Source: Delphinus delphis
Lineage: Eukaryota; Chordata; Mammalia; Artiodactyla; Delphinidae
Length of the DNA stretch: 64,000 nucleotides
Direction of reading: 5' to 3'
Assembly: GCF_949987515.2 (NCBI RefSeq)
Contig: NC_082692.2
Location: forward strand, 94,001,488 to 94,065,487
Shown: positions 11,426-23,019 of the stretch, in pieces
Layout: each line of letters starts with the position of its first letter
Position numbering within the stretch: position 1 is the stretch's first letter
The notes under the pieces: model-generated
Database searches by the model: none
What the model saw: only the letters and a program-made list of their open reading frames with translations
What the model was told of the DNA's origin: nothing
Position numbers and translations under genes: made by a program

Positions 11426-11757
11426 TACTCTATTACATGAAATGTGCTTCTTTATCTCTAGTAATGATTTTGACCTTAATGTAAACTGGATTTATGTTAG
11501 TATAGCTAAATCAGCTTCTTGTTGCTGTTCTTAGTGTTTATTTGCATAGTATATCATTTTACATTCTTTTACTTTCAACCTCCAGTGCATCATATTTAAA
11601 TTGTATCTTTTCTAAGAAACATGTAATTTGTTTCTGTGATTGTTTTGTTGTTACTGTTTTATCCAGTAAGAAAATTTCATATTTTATTTGGAGTGTTTAT
11701 TTACAGACACTATTCAATTTCAATCTCCCTAACTTCTTTTATGTTCAGTTTTCGCTT
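11426..11757 (-). mobile_element. ancient L1, endonuclease region, antisense (segment 2)
   Basis: This continues the L1 interrupted at 10145. The text from 'gtgcttctttatctctagta' through 'tttctaagaaacatgtaatt' corresponds to antisense L1 endonuclease coding sequence. It is diverged, with no reading frame. Confidence 0.6.
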
Positions 11758-11772
11758 TTTTGCCTTCTTTTT

Positions 11773-11974
11773 TTTTTTTTTTCCGGTACGTGGGCCTCTC
11801 ACTGTTGTGGCCTCTCCCGTTGCGGAGCACAGGCTCCGGACGCGCAGGCTCAGCGGCCAAGGCTCACGGGCCCAGCCGCTCCGCGGCACGTGGGATCCTC
11901 CCGGACCGGGGCATGAACCCGTGTCCCCTGCATCGGCAGGCGGATGCTCAACCACTACGCCACCAGGGAAGACC
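11773..11974 (-). mobile_element. tRNA-derived SINE (short CHR type), antisense
   Basis: The head is near 11974, the body is the GC-rich short type and the tail is poly-A (poly-T here). The flanks share 'ttttgccttcttttt' at 11758-11772 and 11975-11989. It is inserted in the ancient L1. Confidence 0.94.
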
Positions 11975-11989
11975 TTTTGCCTTCTTTTT

Positions 11990-12711
11990 GTATGAATTGT
12001 TTTTATTTCCTCCATTCTCCTCTATTCTCTCATTACTTATATATTCTTTTACTCTTCTTTCCTTGACTGCCTACATATTAAAACAATCATTCTTGAATTA
12101 ACATAGTTTAATATAATTAGTACTCATTTCCAAGACAATTCCATTTAGCGTCCTCCTGCTGCTTCTGTCATTGTTGTCATGCATTTTAATTTTATATATT
12201 TTATACCCCAGTAGACATAAGCATTTGTACAGTCAATTTTCATTTAGATTTACCCACAAAATATTGTCTTTCAATCACTATTTATTCCCTCATCCATTTC
12301 TGGTTTTCCATATGGAATAATTTTCTTTTGCTTGAAATATTTTACAATAAGATTGATGAAGAAAAGTAGTCTTTGTTTTTGTTTGCCTGGAAATGTTGTT
12401 ATATCACAAGTATAGGTTTTGAGGTTGACAAGTATTTTCTTTCAATTAAAGATGATGTTTTACTATCTTCTGGCTTCCATTTTTATGTTGAAAAGTCAAC
12501 TCTCAGTTTTTGTTTTGCTTCTTAAAAGGTAATGGATATTGTTTAGCTTGTTTCTGTTAAAGAGTGCTTCTTTATCTTTAATTTTAAGCAACATTAAAAT
12601 ATTAATGTGACATGGCTTATTGTCATTTACTTTCTATTTATTCTGTCTACAATGGGCTCCTAGCATTTTTTGAATCTGTGGATTGATGTATTTGATCAGC
12701 CTTAGAAAATC
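11990..12711 (-). mobile_element. ancient L1, inter-ORF and ORF1 region, antisense (segment 3)
   Basis: The order 'cattctcctctattct', 'ttcccatt...tggaataattttcttttgc', 'gatgttttactatcttctgg' and 'gaatctgtggattgatgtat' follows antisense inter-ORF and ORF1 sequence of an old L1. It resumes at 19235 beyond the full-length L1. Confidence 0.65.
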
Positions 12712-12725
12712 ACAGCCATCATCTT

Positions 12726-12947
12726 TTTTTAAATTTATTTATTTGGCCACCTCAGGTCTTAGTTGCAGCACACTAAGGATCTTCTTTGCCGCATGTGGGA
12801 TCTTCGTTGCGGCGTGTGGGCTCTTTTAGTTGCGGCATATGGGCTGTTAGTTGTGGCATGCGGATCTAGTTCCCTGACCAGGGATCAACCCAGGCCCCCT
12901 GAAATGGGAGCACACAGTCTCACACAATGGACCACCAGGGAAGTCCA
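12726..12947 (-). mobile_element. tRNA-derived SINE (older CHR type), antisense
   Basis: On the plus strand it opens with an A/T-rich tail complement ('aaatttatttatttggccac') and ends with the head complement 'accaccagggaagtcc'. The flanks carry 'acagccatcatctt' (12712-12725) and 'acagccatcacctt' (12948-12961), a 14-bp duplication with one mismatch. The body differs from the GC-rich short copies. Confidence 0.9.
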
Positions 12948-13082
12948 ACAGCCATCACCTTAAGGGTTTTTTTCCTTTCTTTTTTTTTTTTTAATAGATC
13001 TTTATTACAGTATAATTGCTTCACAATACTGTGTTAGTTTCTGTTGTACAGCAAAGTGAATCAGGTATATGCATACATATAT

Positions 13083-13136
13083 CCCCATATCCCCTCCCTC
13101 TTGCGTTTCCCTCCCACCCTCCCTATCCCACCCCTC
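13083..13136 (-). other. G-rich tract in L1 3' UTR (possible G-quadruplex)
   Basis: The minus strand contains 'ggga', 'gggagggtgggaggga' and 'gagggagggg' in close succession, giving more than four G-triplets with short loops. G-rich tracts of this kind are known in mammalian L1 3' UTRs. The other L1 in the window has the same feature near 60801-60854. Confidence 0.75.
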
Positions 13137-13544
13137 TAGGCAGTTGCAAAGCACCGAGCTGATCTCCCTGTGCTATGCTGCTGCTTCCCAGTAGCTAACG
13201 ATTTTACCTTCGGTAGTGTATGTATGTCACTGCTACTCTCACTTCACCCCAGCTTCCCCCTCCCCACCCCCATGTCCTCAAGTCCATTTTCTATGTCTAT
13301 GTCTTTATCCCTACCTGGCCACTAGGTTCAGCAATACCATTTTTTTTTTTTTTAGATTCCATATATATGTGTTAGCATACAGTATTTGTTTTTCTCTTTC
13401 TGACTTACTTCACTCTGTATGACAGACTCTAGGTCCATCCACCTCACTACAAATAACTCAACTTCATATCTTTTTATGGCTGAGTAATATTCCATCGTAT
13501 GTATGTGCCACATCTTCTTTATCCATTCATCTGTCAACAAACAC

Positions 13545-16500
13545 TTAAGTTGCTTTCATGTCCTGGCTATTGTAAATAGTGCTGCAATGAACCTTGTGGT
13601 ACATGACTCTTTTGGAATTATGGTTTTCTCTTGAGTATATGCCCAGTAGTGGGATTGCTGGGTTGTATGGTAGTTCTATTTTTAGTTTTTTAAGTACCCT
13701 CCATTCTGTTCTCCTTAGAGGTTTTATCAATTTACATTCCCACCAATAGTGCAGGAGGGTTCCCTTTTCACCACGCCCTTTCCAGCATTTATTGTTTCTA
13801 GATTTTTTTATAACGGCCATTCTGACTGATGTGAGGTGATACCTCATTGTAGTTTTGATTTGCAATCCTCCAATAATTATTGATGTTGAGCATCTTTTCA
13901 TGTGCCTCTTGGCCATCTGTACATCTTCTTTGCTGAAATGTCTATTTAGGTCTTCCACCCATTTTTTTAATTGGATTGTTTGTTTTTTTGATATTGAGCT
14001 CTGTGAGCTGTTTGTATATTTTGTAGATTAATCCTTTGTCTGGTGTTTCATTTGCAAATATTTTCTCCCATTCTGAGGGTTGTCTTTTCAGGTTGTTTAT
14101 GGTTTGCTTTGCTGTGCAAAAGCTTTTAAGTTTAATTAGGTTCCATTTGTTTATTTTTGTTTTTATTTTCATGACTCTAGGAGATGGGTCAAAACATATC
14201 TTGCTATGGTTTATGTCAAAGAGTGTCTGTCCTGTTTTTTCCTTTAAGTGTTTTATAGTGTCTGGTCTTACATTTAGGTCTTTAGTCCATTTGGAGTTTA
14301 TTTTTGTGTATGGTACTAGGTAGTGTTCTAATTTCATTCTTTTACATGTAGCTGTGCAGTTTTCCCAGCACCACTTATTGAAGAGGCTGTCTATTCCCCA
14401 TTATATGTTCTTGCATCCTTTGTTGTAAATTAGGTGACCATATGTGCATGGGTTTTTCTTTGGGCTTTCTATCCTGTTCCATTGATCTATATTTCTGTTT
14501 TTGTGCCAGTACCATATTGTCTTGATTACTGTAGATTTGTAGTATAGTTTGAAGTCGGGGAACCTGATTCCTCCAGCTCCGTATTTCTTTCTCAAGATTG
14601 CTTGGGCTATTCGGAGTCTTTTATGTTTCCATACGAACTGTAAAATTTTTTGTTCTAATTCTGTGAAGAATACCTTTGGTAGTTTGATAGGGATTGCATT
14701 TAATCTATAGATTGCTTTGGGTAGCATAGTCATTTTCACAATATTGATTATTCCAATCCAAGAACATGGTATATTTATCCAACTGTTTATGTCCTCTTTG
14801 ATTTCTTTCATCAGTGTTTTATTGTTTTCTGAGTAGAAGTCTTTTGCTTCATTAGGTAGTTTTATTCGTAGGTATTTTATTCTTTGTGCTGCTATGGTAA
14901 ATGTGATTGTTTCCTTAATTTCTCTTTCTGATTGTTCATTGTTAGTTTTAGGAATACCAGAGATTTCTGTACATTAATTTTGTATCCTGCAAACTTATCA
15001 AATTCATTGATTAGCTTTAGTAGTTTTCTGGTGGCATTTTTAGGATTCTCTATGTATAGTATCATGTCATCTGCAAACAATGACAGTTTTACTTCCTCTT
15101 TTCCAATTTGTATTCCTTTTATTTCTTTTTCTCCTCTGATTGCTGTGGCTAGGACTTCCAAAACTATGTTGAATAAGAGTGGCAAGAGTGGACATCCTTG
15201 TCTTGTTCCTGATCTTAGTGGAAATGCTTTCAGTTTTTCACCATTCAGTATGAAGTTTGCTGTGGGTTTGTCATACATGGCCTTTTTTATGTTGAGGTAG
15301 CTTCCCTCTATGCCCATTTTCTGGAGAGTTTTTATCATAAATGGGTGTTGAATTTTGTCAAAAGCTTTTTCTGCATCTTTTGACATGATCATATGGCTTT
15401 TATTCTTCAATTTGTTAATATGGTGTATCACATTGACTGATTTGCATATATTGAAGAATCCTTGCATCCCTGGGATAAATCCCACTTGATCATGGTGTAT
15501 GATCCTTTTAATATGTTGTCAGATTCTGTTTTCTAGTATTGTGTTGAGGATTTTTGCATGTATGTTCATCAGTGATACTGGTCTATAATTTTCTTTTTTT
15601 TTTGTGATACCTTTCCCTGGTTTTGGTATCAGGGTGATGGTGGCTTTGTAGAATGAATTTGGGAGTGTTCCTCTCTCCACAGTTTTTTGGAAGAGTTTGA
15701 GAAGAATTGGTGTTATCTCTTCTCTAAATGTTTGGTAGAATTCACCTGTGAAGCCATCTGGTCCTGAACTTTTGTTTGTTGGAAGATTTTTATTTACAGT
15801 TTCAGTTTCATTACTTGTGATAGGTCTCTTTATCTTGCTGGTTCAATCTTGGAAAATTGTACCCTTCCAAGAATTTGCCCATTTCTTTGTGGTTGTCCAT
15901 TTTATTGGCATATGGTTGTTTGTAATAGTCTCTTATAATCCTTTGTATTTCTGCGGTGTCAGTTGTGATATCTCCTTTTTCATTTCTAATTTTACTGATT
16001 TGCATCCTCTCCCTTTTTTTCTTGATGAGTCTGGCTAAAGGTTTATCAATTTTGTTTATCTTCTCAAAGAACCAGCTTTTAGTTTTATTGATCTTTTTTA
16101 TTGTTTTCTTCTTTTCTATTTCATTTATTTCTGCTCTGATCTTTCTGATTTCTTTCCTTCTACTAACTTTGGGTTTTCTTTGTTCTTCTTTCTCTAGTTG
16201 CTTTAGGTGTAGGGTTCAATTGTTTATTTGAGTTGTTTCTTGTTTCTTGAGGTGACATTGAATTGCTATAAACTTCCCTCTTAGAACTGCTTTTGCTGTG
16301 TCCCATAGGTTTTGGGTCATTGTGTTTTCATTGTCATTGTTCCTATGTATTTTTTAATTTCCTCTTTGATTTCTTCAGTGATCTCTTGGTTGTTTAGTAG
16401 CACAATGCTTAGCCTCCGTGTATTTGTGGTTTTTTCAGTTTTTTCCTTTAATTGATTTCCAATCTCATAACATTGTGTTCAGAAAAAAAGATGCTTGATA

Positions 16501-17215
16501 CAATTTCAATTTCTTAAATTTTCTGAGGTTTGATTCGTGACCCAAGATGTGGTCTATCCTGGAGAATGTTCCGTGTGCACTTGAGAAGAAAGTGCCTCCT
16601 GCCACTTTCAGGTGGAATGTTCTATAAATATCAATTAAATCTATCTTGTCTACTGTGTCATTTAGAGCTTGTGTTTCCTTATGTATTTTCTGTTTGGATG
16701 ATCTGTCCATTGGTGTAAGTGGGCTGTTAAAGTCCCCTACTATGATTGTGTTACTGTCGATTTCCCCTTTCATGGTTGTTAGCATTTGCCTTATGTATTG
16801 AGGTGCCCCTATGTTGGGTGCATAAACATTTATAATTGTTATATCTTCTTCTTGTATTGATCCCTTGTTCATTCTGTAGTGTCCTTATCTCTTGTAACAG
16901 TCTTTATTTTAAAGTCAATTTTATCTGATATGATTATTGCTACTCCAGCTTTCTTTTGATTTCCATTTACATGGAATATTTTTTCCATCCCTTCACTTTC
17001 AGTCTGTATGTGTCCCTAGGTCTGAAGTGGGTGTCTTTTAGACAGTATATATATGGGTCTTGTTTTTGTATCCTTTCAGCCAGTCTGTGTCTTTTGGTTG
17101 GGCCATTTAATCCATTTACATTCAAGGTTATTATTGATATGTATGGTCCCATTACCATTTTCTTAATTGTTTTGGGATTGTTTTGTGGGTCTTTTTCTTC
17201 TCTTGTGTTTCCCAC
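13545..17215 (-). pseudogene. L1 ORF2 (endonuclease/reverse transcriptase), disrupted
   Basis: ORF2p nicks target DNA and copies L1 RNA. In transcription order, the endonuclease start is near 17140 ('ISIITLNVNGLN', with the metal-site Asn kept). Next comes 'CLKDTHFRPRDT', where relatives have 'QETH', so the catalytic Glu reads as Asp. Then come 'VGDFNSPLTPMDRS' and 'FSRIDHILGH'. The reverse transcriptase (14892-15485) keeps 'RQGCPL' and an intact 'LFADDMILY' box. The C-terminal Cys motif reads '[18 protein letters not shown]', with the second Cys changed to Arg. The gene is split into at least seven frame segments, so it is a pseudogene. Confidence 0.92.
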
Positions 17216-17229
17216 TTAGAGAAGTTTCT

Positions 17230-18130
17230 TTAGCATTTATTGTAAAGTTGGTTTGGTGGTGCTGAATTCTCTTAGCTTTTGCTTGTTTGTAAAGGTTTTA
17301 ATTTCTCTGTGGAATCTGAATGAGATCCTTGCTGGGTAGAGTAATCTTGGTTGTAGGTTTTTCTCTTTCATCACTTTAAGTATATCCTGCCACTCCCTTC
17401 TAGCCTGCAGAGTTTCTGCTGAAAAGTCAGCTGATAACCTTATGGGGATTACTTTGTATGTTTTTTTTGTTTGTTTTTCCCTTGCGGCTTTTAATATTTT
17501 TTCTTTGAATTTAATTTTTGTTAGTATGATTAATATATGTCTTGGTGTGTTTCTCCTAGGGTTTATCCTTTATGGGACTCTGTTTGCTTCCTGGACTTGG
17601 GTGACTGTTTCCTTTTCCATGTTAAGGAAGTTTTAGAGTATAATCTCTTCATATATTTTCTCAGGCCCTTTCTTTCTCTTCTTCTTCTGGGACCCCTATA
17701 ATTCGAATGTTGGTGTGTTTAGTGTTGTCCCATAGTTCTTTGAGATTGTCTTCAGTTCTTCTCATTCTTTTTTCTTTATTCAGCTCCTTGGTAGTTATTT
17801 CCACCATTTTGTCTTCCAGCTCATTTATTCGTTCTTCTGCCTTAGTTATTCTGTTATTGATTTTTCTAGTGTATTTTTCATTTCAGTTATTGTGTTTTTT
17901 ATCTCTATTTGTCCTTTAGTTCTTCTAGATTTTTGTTAAACATTTCTTGTATTTCATCAATCTGTGCCTCCATTCTATTTCTGAGATTCTGGATCATCTT
18001 TACTATCATTACTCTGAATTATTTTTCAGGGAGATGGCCTATTTCCTCTTTATTTATTTGGTCTTTTAGGATTTTACCTTGCTCCTTCATCTGTGACATA
18101 TTTTTTTGCTGTCTCATTTTACTTTATTTG
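17230..18130 (-). pseudogene. L1 ORF1 (RNA-binding chaperone), disrupted
   Basis: Upstream of ORF2 on the minus strand, 17340-17460 resembles the ORF1p C-terminal domain (the same block as 3010-3217). The 17740-18100 part encodes Glu/Lys/Leu/Ile-rich coiled-coil sequence. Frame breaks and stops are frequent and no intact ORF1 remains. The start codon cannot be fixed from sequence alone. Confidence 0.75.
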
Positions 18131-19226
18131 TTTATTTTTGATGAGTGGGATTGTGTTCCTGTCCTACTGGTTGTTTGGCCTGAGGTGTCCACCACTGGAC
18201 TGTAGGCTGTTGCGTAGAGCTAGGTCTTGGTGCCAAGATGAGGACCTCCAGGAGACCTCACTTTGATGACTTTTCCTTGGGGTCTGAGGTTCTCTGTTAT
18301 TCCAGTGGTTCGGACTCGGAGCTCCGACTGCAGGAGCTTCGGCCCAACCCCTCCTGGCTCATGAACCAAGATCCTGCAAGCAGTGTGTGGTGGAAAAAAA
18401 AACAAAAAAAGGAGAACAATAACAAAATAAAATATAAATTTAGACTAGGAAACTAACAGATATGTTAGAAAGAATATAAAAATATAGATGAAACAACAAC
18501 TGGAAGGTAAAACAGAGCCACAATAGTAAAAAAGAGGAGGAGAAAAAAAAGGTGAAAAGGCCTTGGCTGTGGAGGGTGGGGCCTAAGCAGGGGCAGGGTT
18601 TGGGCATGGGCAGGACCTATGCTTAGAACCCTCAGGGCTGAAAAAGGCCCTGGGGGGTGGGGCATGGGGCTTAGGCTCAATGGAACGTAAGGGGCCCAGG
18701 CATGCCTCCTGCCTCTGGTCTCAGAGGGCGAGGGACCCAGCCTGGTAGCTCAGCAGGTGTCCCGAGCTCGAGTGGGTGGGCCCAACACCCTCCGCTTTTC
18801 TCCTGCTCCTCCAGTCCTGGAGAGCCCCTCCTGCCTGCCTCTCCTGATCTCCCCCCAACCTCCCTCCTATGCCCCCAGGACCAACACGGCCCTGAGGGGA
18901 CCTCTGAGGGCGTAGGACCCGGCTTGAGAGCCAGGCAGACTTCCCTGGCCAATTGGGCAGGGGAAAGGCTGGGCCCACTCCCACTGCTCCCAGCCCCTGA
19001 GGGTCCCTCCAGGTGTGGGAACCCCCCTCAGTCACCCCTCACGGGTGCCGATCCTGTCCAGCCTTCACTTCTCCTCCCCCTTCAGTCCTCCCACATCCTA
19101 CAGGTTCGCTTGGGGGTTCCTCCCCTCTCCTTGGGCATTGAGGTCCCTGACTAGCGTCCGGCAGGCACCCTAGTTGTGGGGAGACGGGAACTCCACGTCT
19201 TCCCACACTGCCATCTTGACTCCGCC
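18131..19226 (-). promoter_or_regulatory. L1 5' UTR with repeated GC-rich units
   Basis: This is a GC-rich promoter region of about 1.1 kb. It ends at the canonical L1 5' terminus. Two similar segments, near 18718-18760 ('agagggcgagggacccagcc') and 18900-18940 ('tgagggcgtaggacccggct'), lie about 180 bp apart, which suggests internal duplication. The A-rich stretch at 18386-18560 separates it from ORF1. Confidence 0.7.
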
Positions 19227-19234
19227 TTGTGTTT

Positions 19235-20290
19235 CTTTTACCATTCTTTCTCTGCTGCCTCCTCTGAGGCTCAAATCACATGAATGTTAAATGTATTCAC
19301 CATATCTCATAAGCCTCTTACACTCTTTAATGCATCTTCCATCTTTTTTTGCTTTCCATGTCAAGTCTGGACATTTACTGACAACTTATTTTTCAGTTCA
19401 CTTACTCCTGCTATCTGTAAGTAAATTGATTTATTAAGTTCTTAATTTCAGTTATTTTAGTTTTTATTTCTGCAATTTCCACTTGGATCCTTTTATATAG
19501 AATCTGATTCACAGTGAATTCCTTTTTTTTTATCATCTATTTTCTTGAAGTGATGACAGTTTAATTAAGCCTGGTAACTACAGTGTGTATAACACTTGCA
19601 TTTCCATTTGTGCTCACTCTTTTCCTCACTTTATTCATTCATTTATTCATTCATTCATTGATCTGTGTAGGCATATATGTGCATTCATTCATTCCTCCGC
19701 GTATACACATATATGCATTTATTCATTTAGTTGGTATGCCTGGTAATTTTTGATTAAATGCCAGTATTTCATAGAGAAATTGTAGATAGTATGGATGATT
19801 TTTTTATTCCTCTAGAGAGGATTTACTCGATTATCTGGCAAATAGTAGATGAATAGATTACCTGAGTCCAATTAAGAACTGGGGAGTGTTTTTAAGTCTT
19901 ATTACTAAACTAATGGCATAATCCTCTAGGTGTTTGAAATGTGAGCATGTAGCATTTACTACGATTCTCCTTAATGATAAATATTGAGTTGCAGTTTTTC
20001 TGTGTCCATTACTTTGGGTCTGCCAGAAAGCCCACTACTGTGAGTAGCTACTTTCTGCATGATTTCTTAACATTTTGCCCTGTGTATCTTAAATATAAGC
20101 AAATGCGTCAATATGAAATTGTGTGACAAGGATTGGGCTAACTTCTTTGTTCCCCCTTCTCTGTGAAAAGGCCTTAGTTACCTTCACATCTCTGAACTCC
20201 ATTTTTTGTCTCCTTGCTCTAGAGTACTTTACATAATTTTTAATGGTCTCCTGCCTCTTAGAAGCTGTCCATTTTCCTATTTCTCAGCCA
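19235..20290 (-). mobile_element. ancient L1, ORF1/5' UTR region, antisense (segment 4)
   Basis: The old L1 resumes with 'ctctgctgcctcctctgagg', 'atgcatcttccatc' and 'ttagtttttatttctgcaat', matching antisense ORF1. Then come 'ggtatgcctggtaatttttg' and 'attaaatgccagtatttcat', matching an antisense 5' UTR. Edges are approximate. A (TTCA)n run lies at about 19627-19659. Confidence 0.6.
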
Positions 20291-22160
20291 TGTACCAAAA
20301 ATAGGTAAATGCCCCAAAGGAAAAGCAGTGTACAGAAAGTTGGGGTAAATTCAATGAGCTTCCCTTACTTCCAGATTATAGCCCCTCATGTCCTGGCTGC
20401 TTTAGCAGCTTTTCTATACTTTCAGAAAGATTCATTTCTGTACCTCTTTTATGATAGTTTCCATTGGGAGAGTTCATATGCTACAAGCTATACTCTTACA
20501 GCTAGAAGTAGAAATCACTGCAAGAACCTATTTTTAATTTCGAAAACTATATCTAGTTGTCAGAATTCTTCAATTTCATGATAATATGCTTTTTTAGTTA
20601 GACAACATCATCTTGATCAACAACTAATTAGAACCTTAAGTTCCTTTCTGTTTCATTGTGTGTTTCTTCTTATATTAATTGTCCTCTATATTTATTATTA
20701 TCTTTCAATTGTATGCCTCAAATATTTACTAATTTTTGGTTCATCATTTATATCTATTTTTATGGGCAACTAGTAGAAGTTTGTTTTAGGCAGTTGTGTG
20801 TGTCTATTTTCCTAAAATACTACTTCACTGAATGGAAAAGTTGTTGTGGTTTCTGTGTAAGGGGCAAATCTGACCCATTGTCAGGACTTTTTCTTTTTTT
20901 TAATGGTGTTTGAGTTTGGCTTAGGAGGATTTGCTTGGGACTCATATAATTACCCAAGTAAGAAGTATTTTCTCTAGGAGTGGAGTGCTTTAACATGTTT
21001 TTCCCTGCAAGTTGGAGCTCCCTTCATTTCTCTAAATTGCTTTTGTAGGTTTGAAGTTATCATGGCTTACTTTCTTCTCAACAGCTCCATCACCCACACA
21101 GTGGATCCCTCCCAGGAAAATAATTTACTCTGCTTAAAGAGCATTTTGTTTAGATCACTGACTAGGAACAAATTCTATAGGCAGAGGAAAGAAGTGTGTC
21201 CCCAGTTATGCAGGACCATGCGTAAGACAACCTGCAGATAATTCTCCAGGGAACGATCCTGAGAAGTTTCCGTAAGTCCTCTGTTCCTAGATGCTCGTTT
21301 TTGTTTGGCTGCTTTTTGTGACTCCACCTGGCAGAGTCATCTTTCAGGTATATATTCTCCCTTGTGTTTTTTCGTCCACATAAACCTGTCTGCTTTTCTT
21401 CTTCCAAGTTACATCAGTCAGTTAACTTCAATTTTGTCTGACAAGTTGCACCTTTTGCTTTATGGTTACTTCTACTATTAAGAATCTATCGTTTGTGGCA
21501 TTTGGAATTAAACTAGGGAGAAGGAGATACTGTGAGTAATCAATTTGGGGTTTTTAAATAACATATTCTGTATTTAACAGTATGTATTTTATAAATTTAT
21601 GTAGACATATATACAGATAACATTAAAGTCTCACTTAGGCTATTTGCTTTTGCTTAACTCTACTAAAACATCATATAAAGATGGCCATAAATTGATACAT
21701 TAAGCTAGAATTATAATACTTTCACATTTTGGACTTCTGTGATTATATGTCCTAGTATAATCTGTTTGCGATAATAAATGATTTCCTAATTTTACTTAAG
21801 GGGTTAATGACACTTGCAGACGCCTTGCTTTTCATGTATTCTCTCTTATCTACATAAAGTCTATTATATTTACTTTGTATAAAATATATACTTAAGTCCT
21901 CCCTTTATAGTATATTTATTTTTTTCTGGTGACTATTTACTTCATTTTTGTTGCCATGAGTTACACATAATTGACTTTGTTTTTCAGTGAGAATTAGGAA
22001 ACATTTGTGAAGAAAGTTTGTAAAACAATGAAGTACTTTTAAAGAGTGTACTGTGATCAGAGTATCTTGTGGAAAGTAATAACATATAAAGCAAAGATAG
22101 CTATGAAATATTGAACAAGATCCCATTGTTACTATAATTTCTGGATATATCTAATTTAGT
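20291..22160. other. unassigned AT-rich DNA
   Basis: I recognise no gene or repeat with confidence. The first few hundred bases might still be decayed L1. The 21060-21430 part is less AT-rich and could be an old LTR, but I see no paired promoter and poly-A signals. Confidence 0.4.
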
Positions 22161-22164
22161 ACAA

Positions 22165-22260
22165 AAATGTATTGAGTACCTATTAGGTGTATAATATTCT
22201 ACAAGGTGATATGGAAGGACCAGGAAATGAAAAAAAAAAGTTCCCTTCCTTTATTTTTTT
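22165..22260 (-). repeat. possible L2/MIR-like remnant
   Basis: 'aatgtattgagtacctattaggtgta' resembles the antisense 3' end of L2 or the MIR start. It is short and diverged. Confidence 0.35.
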
Positions 22261-22292
22261 TTCCAGTTTTACTGAGATATAATTAACATAGC
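22252..22292 (-). mobile_element. L1 3'-end fragment, antisense
   Basis: A T run followed by 'ccagttttactgagatataa' matches the common antisense L1 3' terminus. Only about 40 bp is present. Confidence 0.45.
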
Positions 22293-22556
22293 ACCCTTCC
22301 TCCCTACTTTTAGAGATTCTAGGGCGGGTGCTAGAGAAGAACAAGGTGTAAGCTGCAGACAAGTAAACGTGCAGTTTGAGTTCAATGTATTAGGATTTCA
22401 GGAGAGATGAGCAGAGGGTCCTAAGCTGGCACAAAGCAGCGATATCTAAGTCTGGAAAGTCAGGGTGTGATGTGTAACAAGGGAGCTCACACCACACAGG
22501 GCTATGAAGAAATGTATACAGAATTCTTTAACTCACTTCGCCCTTCAGCTATTCTT

Positions 22557-22919
22557 TTTTTTTTTTAAATAAATTTATTTATTTTATTTATTTATTTTTG
22601 GCTGTGTTGGGTCTTCCTTGCTGCGTGCGTGCTTTCTCTAGTTGTGGCAAGCGGGGGCTACTCCTCATTGCGGTGCGTGGGCTTCTCATTGCAGTGGCTT
22701 CTCTTGTTGCAGAGCACTGGCTCTAGGTGCTCGGGCTTCAGTAGTTGTGGCACGCGAGCTCAGTAGTTGTGGCTCACGGGCTCTAGAGCGCAGGCTCAGT
22801 AGTTGTGGTGCACGGGCTTTGTTGCTCCGCGGCATGTGGGAACTTCCCAGACCAGGGCTTGAACCCTTGTCCCCTGCATTGGCAGGCAGATTCTTAACCA
22901 CTGCGCCACCAGAGAAGCC
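22557..22919 (-). mobile_element. tRNA-derived SINE (long CHR type), antisense
   Basis: This long-form copy has its head at 22919, a repeated 'agtagttgtgg' body and an A/T-rich tail complement at 22557-22600. A perfect 16-bp target-site duplication, 'cccttcagctattctt', lies at 22541-22556 and 22920-22935. Confidence 0.95.
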
Positions 22920-23019
22920 CCCTTCAGCTATTCTTGTATGTCTAGTCCCCTCACAGGGCTTCTGTCATTTATTTAATTATTTGTTTCTTTATTTATTACT
23001 TGTATTTTTTAATCATTGT

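Larger units (their letters stand above)
12977..19226 (-). mobile_element. essentially full-length LINE-1, antisense
   Basis: This 6.25-kb L1 reads 5' to 3' from 19226 to 12977. The minus strand opens with 'ggcggagtcaagatggcagt', a canonical L1 5' end. It then has a GC-rich 5' UTR, ORF1, ORF2, a 3' UTR with a G-rich tract, and a poly-A tail (poly-T near 12980-12993). Its 3' UTR closely matches that of the L1 at 60.7 kb, so both belong to one family. Both ORFs are broken by stops and frameshifts, so it should not be active by itself. I could not see a convincing target-site duplication. It landed in the ORF1 region of an older antisense L1. Confidence 0.93.

Noticed and set aside
18702..19154. 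150-codon proline-rich open frame on the plus strand
   Set aside because: It lies antisense to the GC-rich 5' UTR of a full-length L1. There is no independent support.
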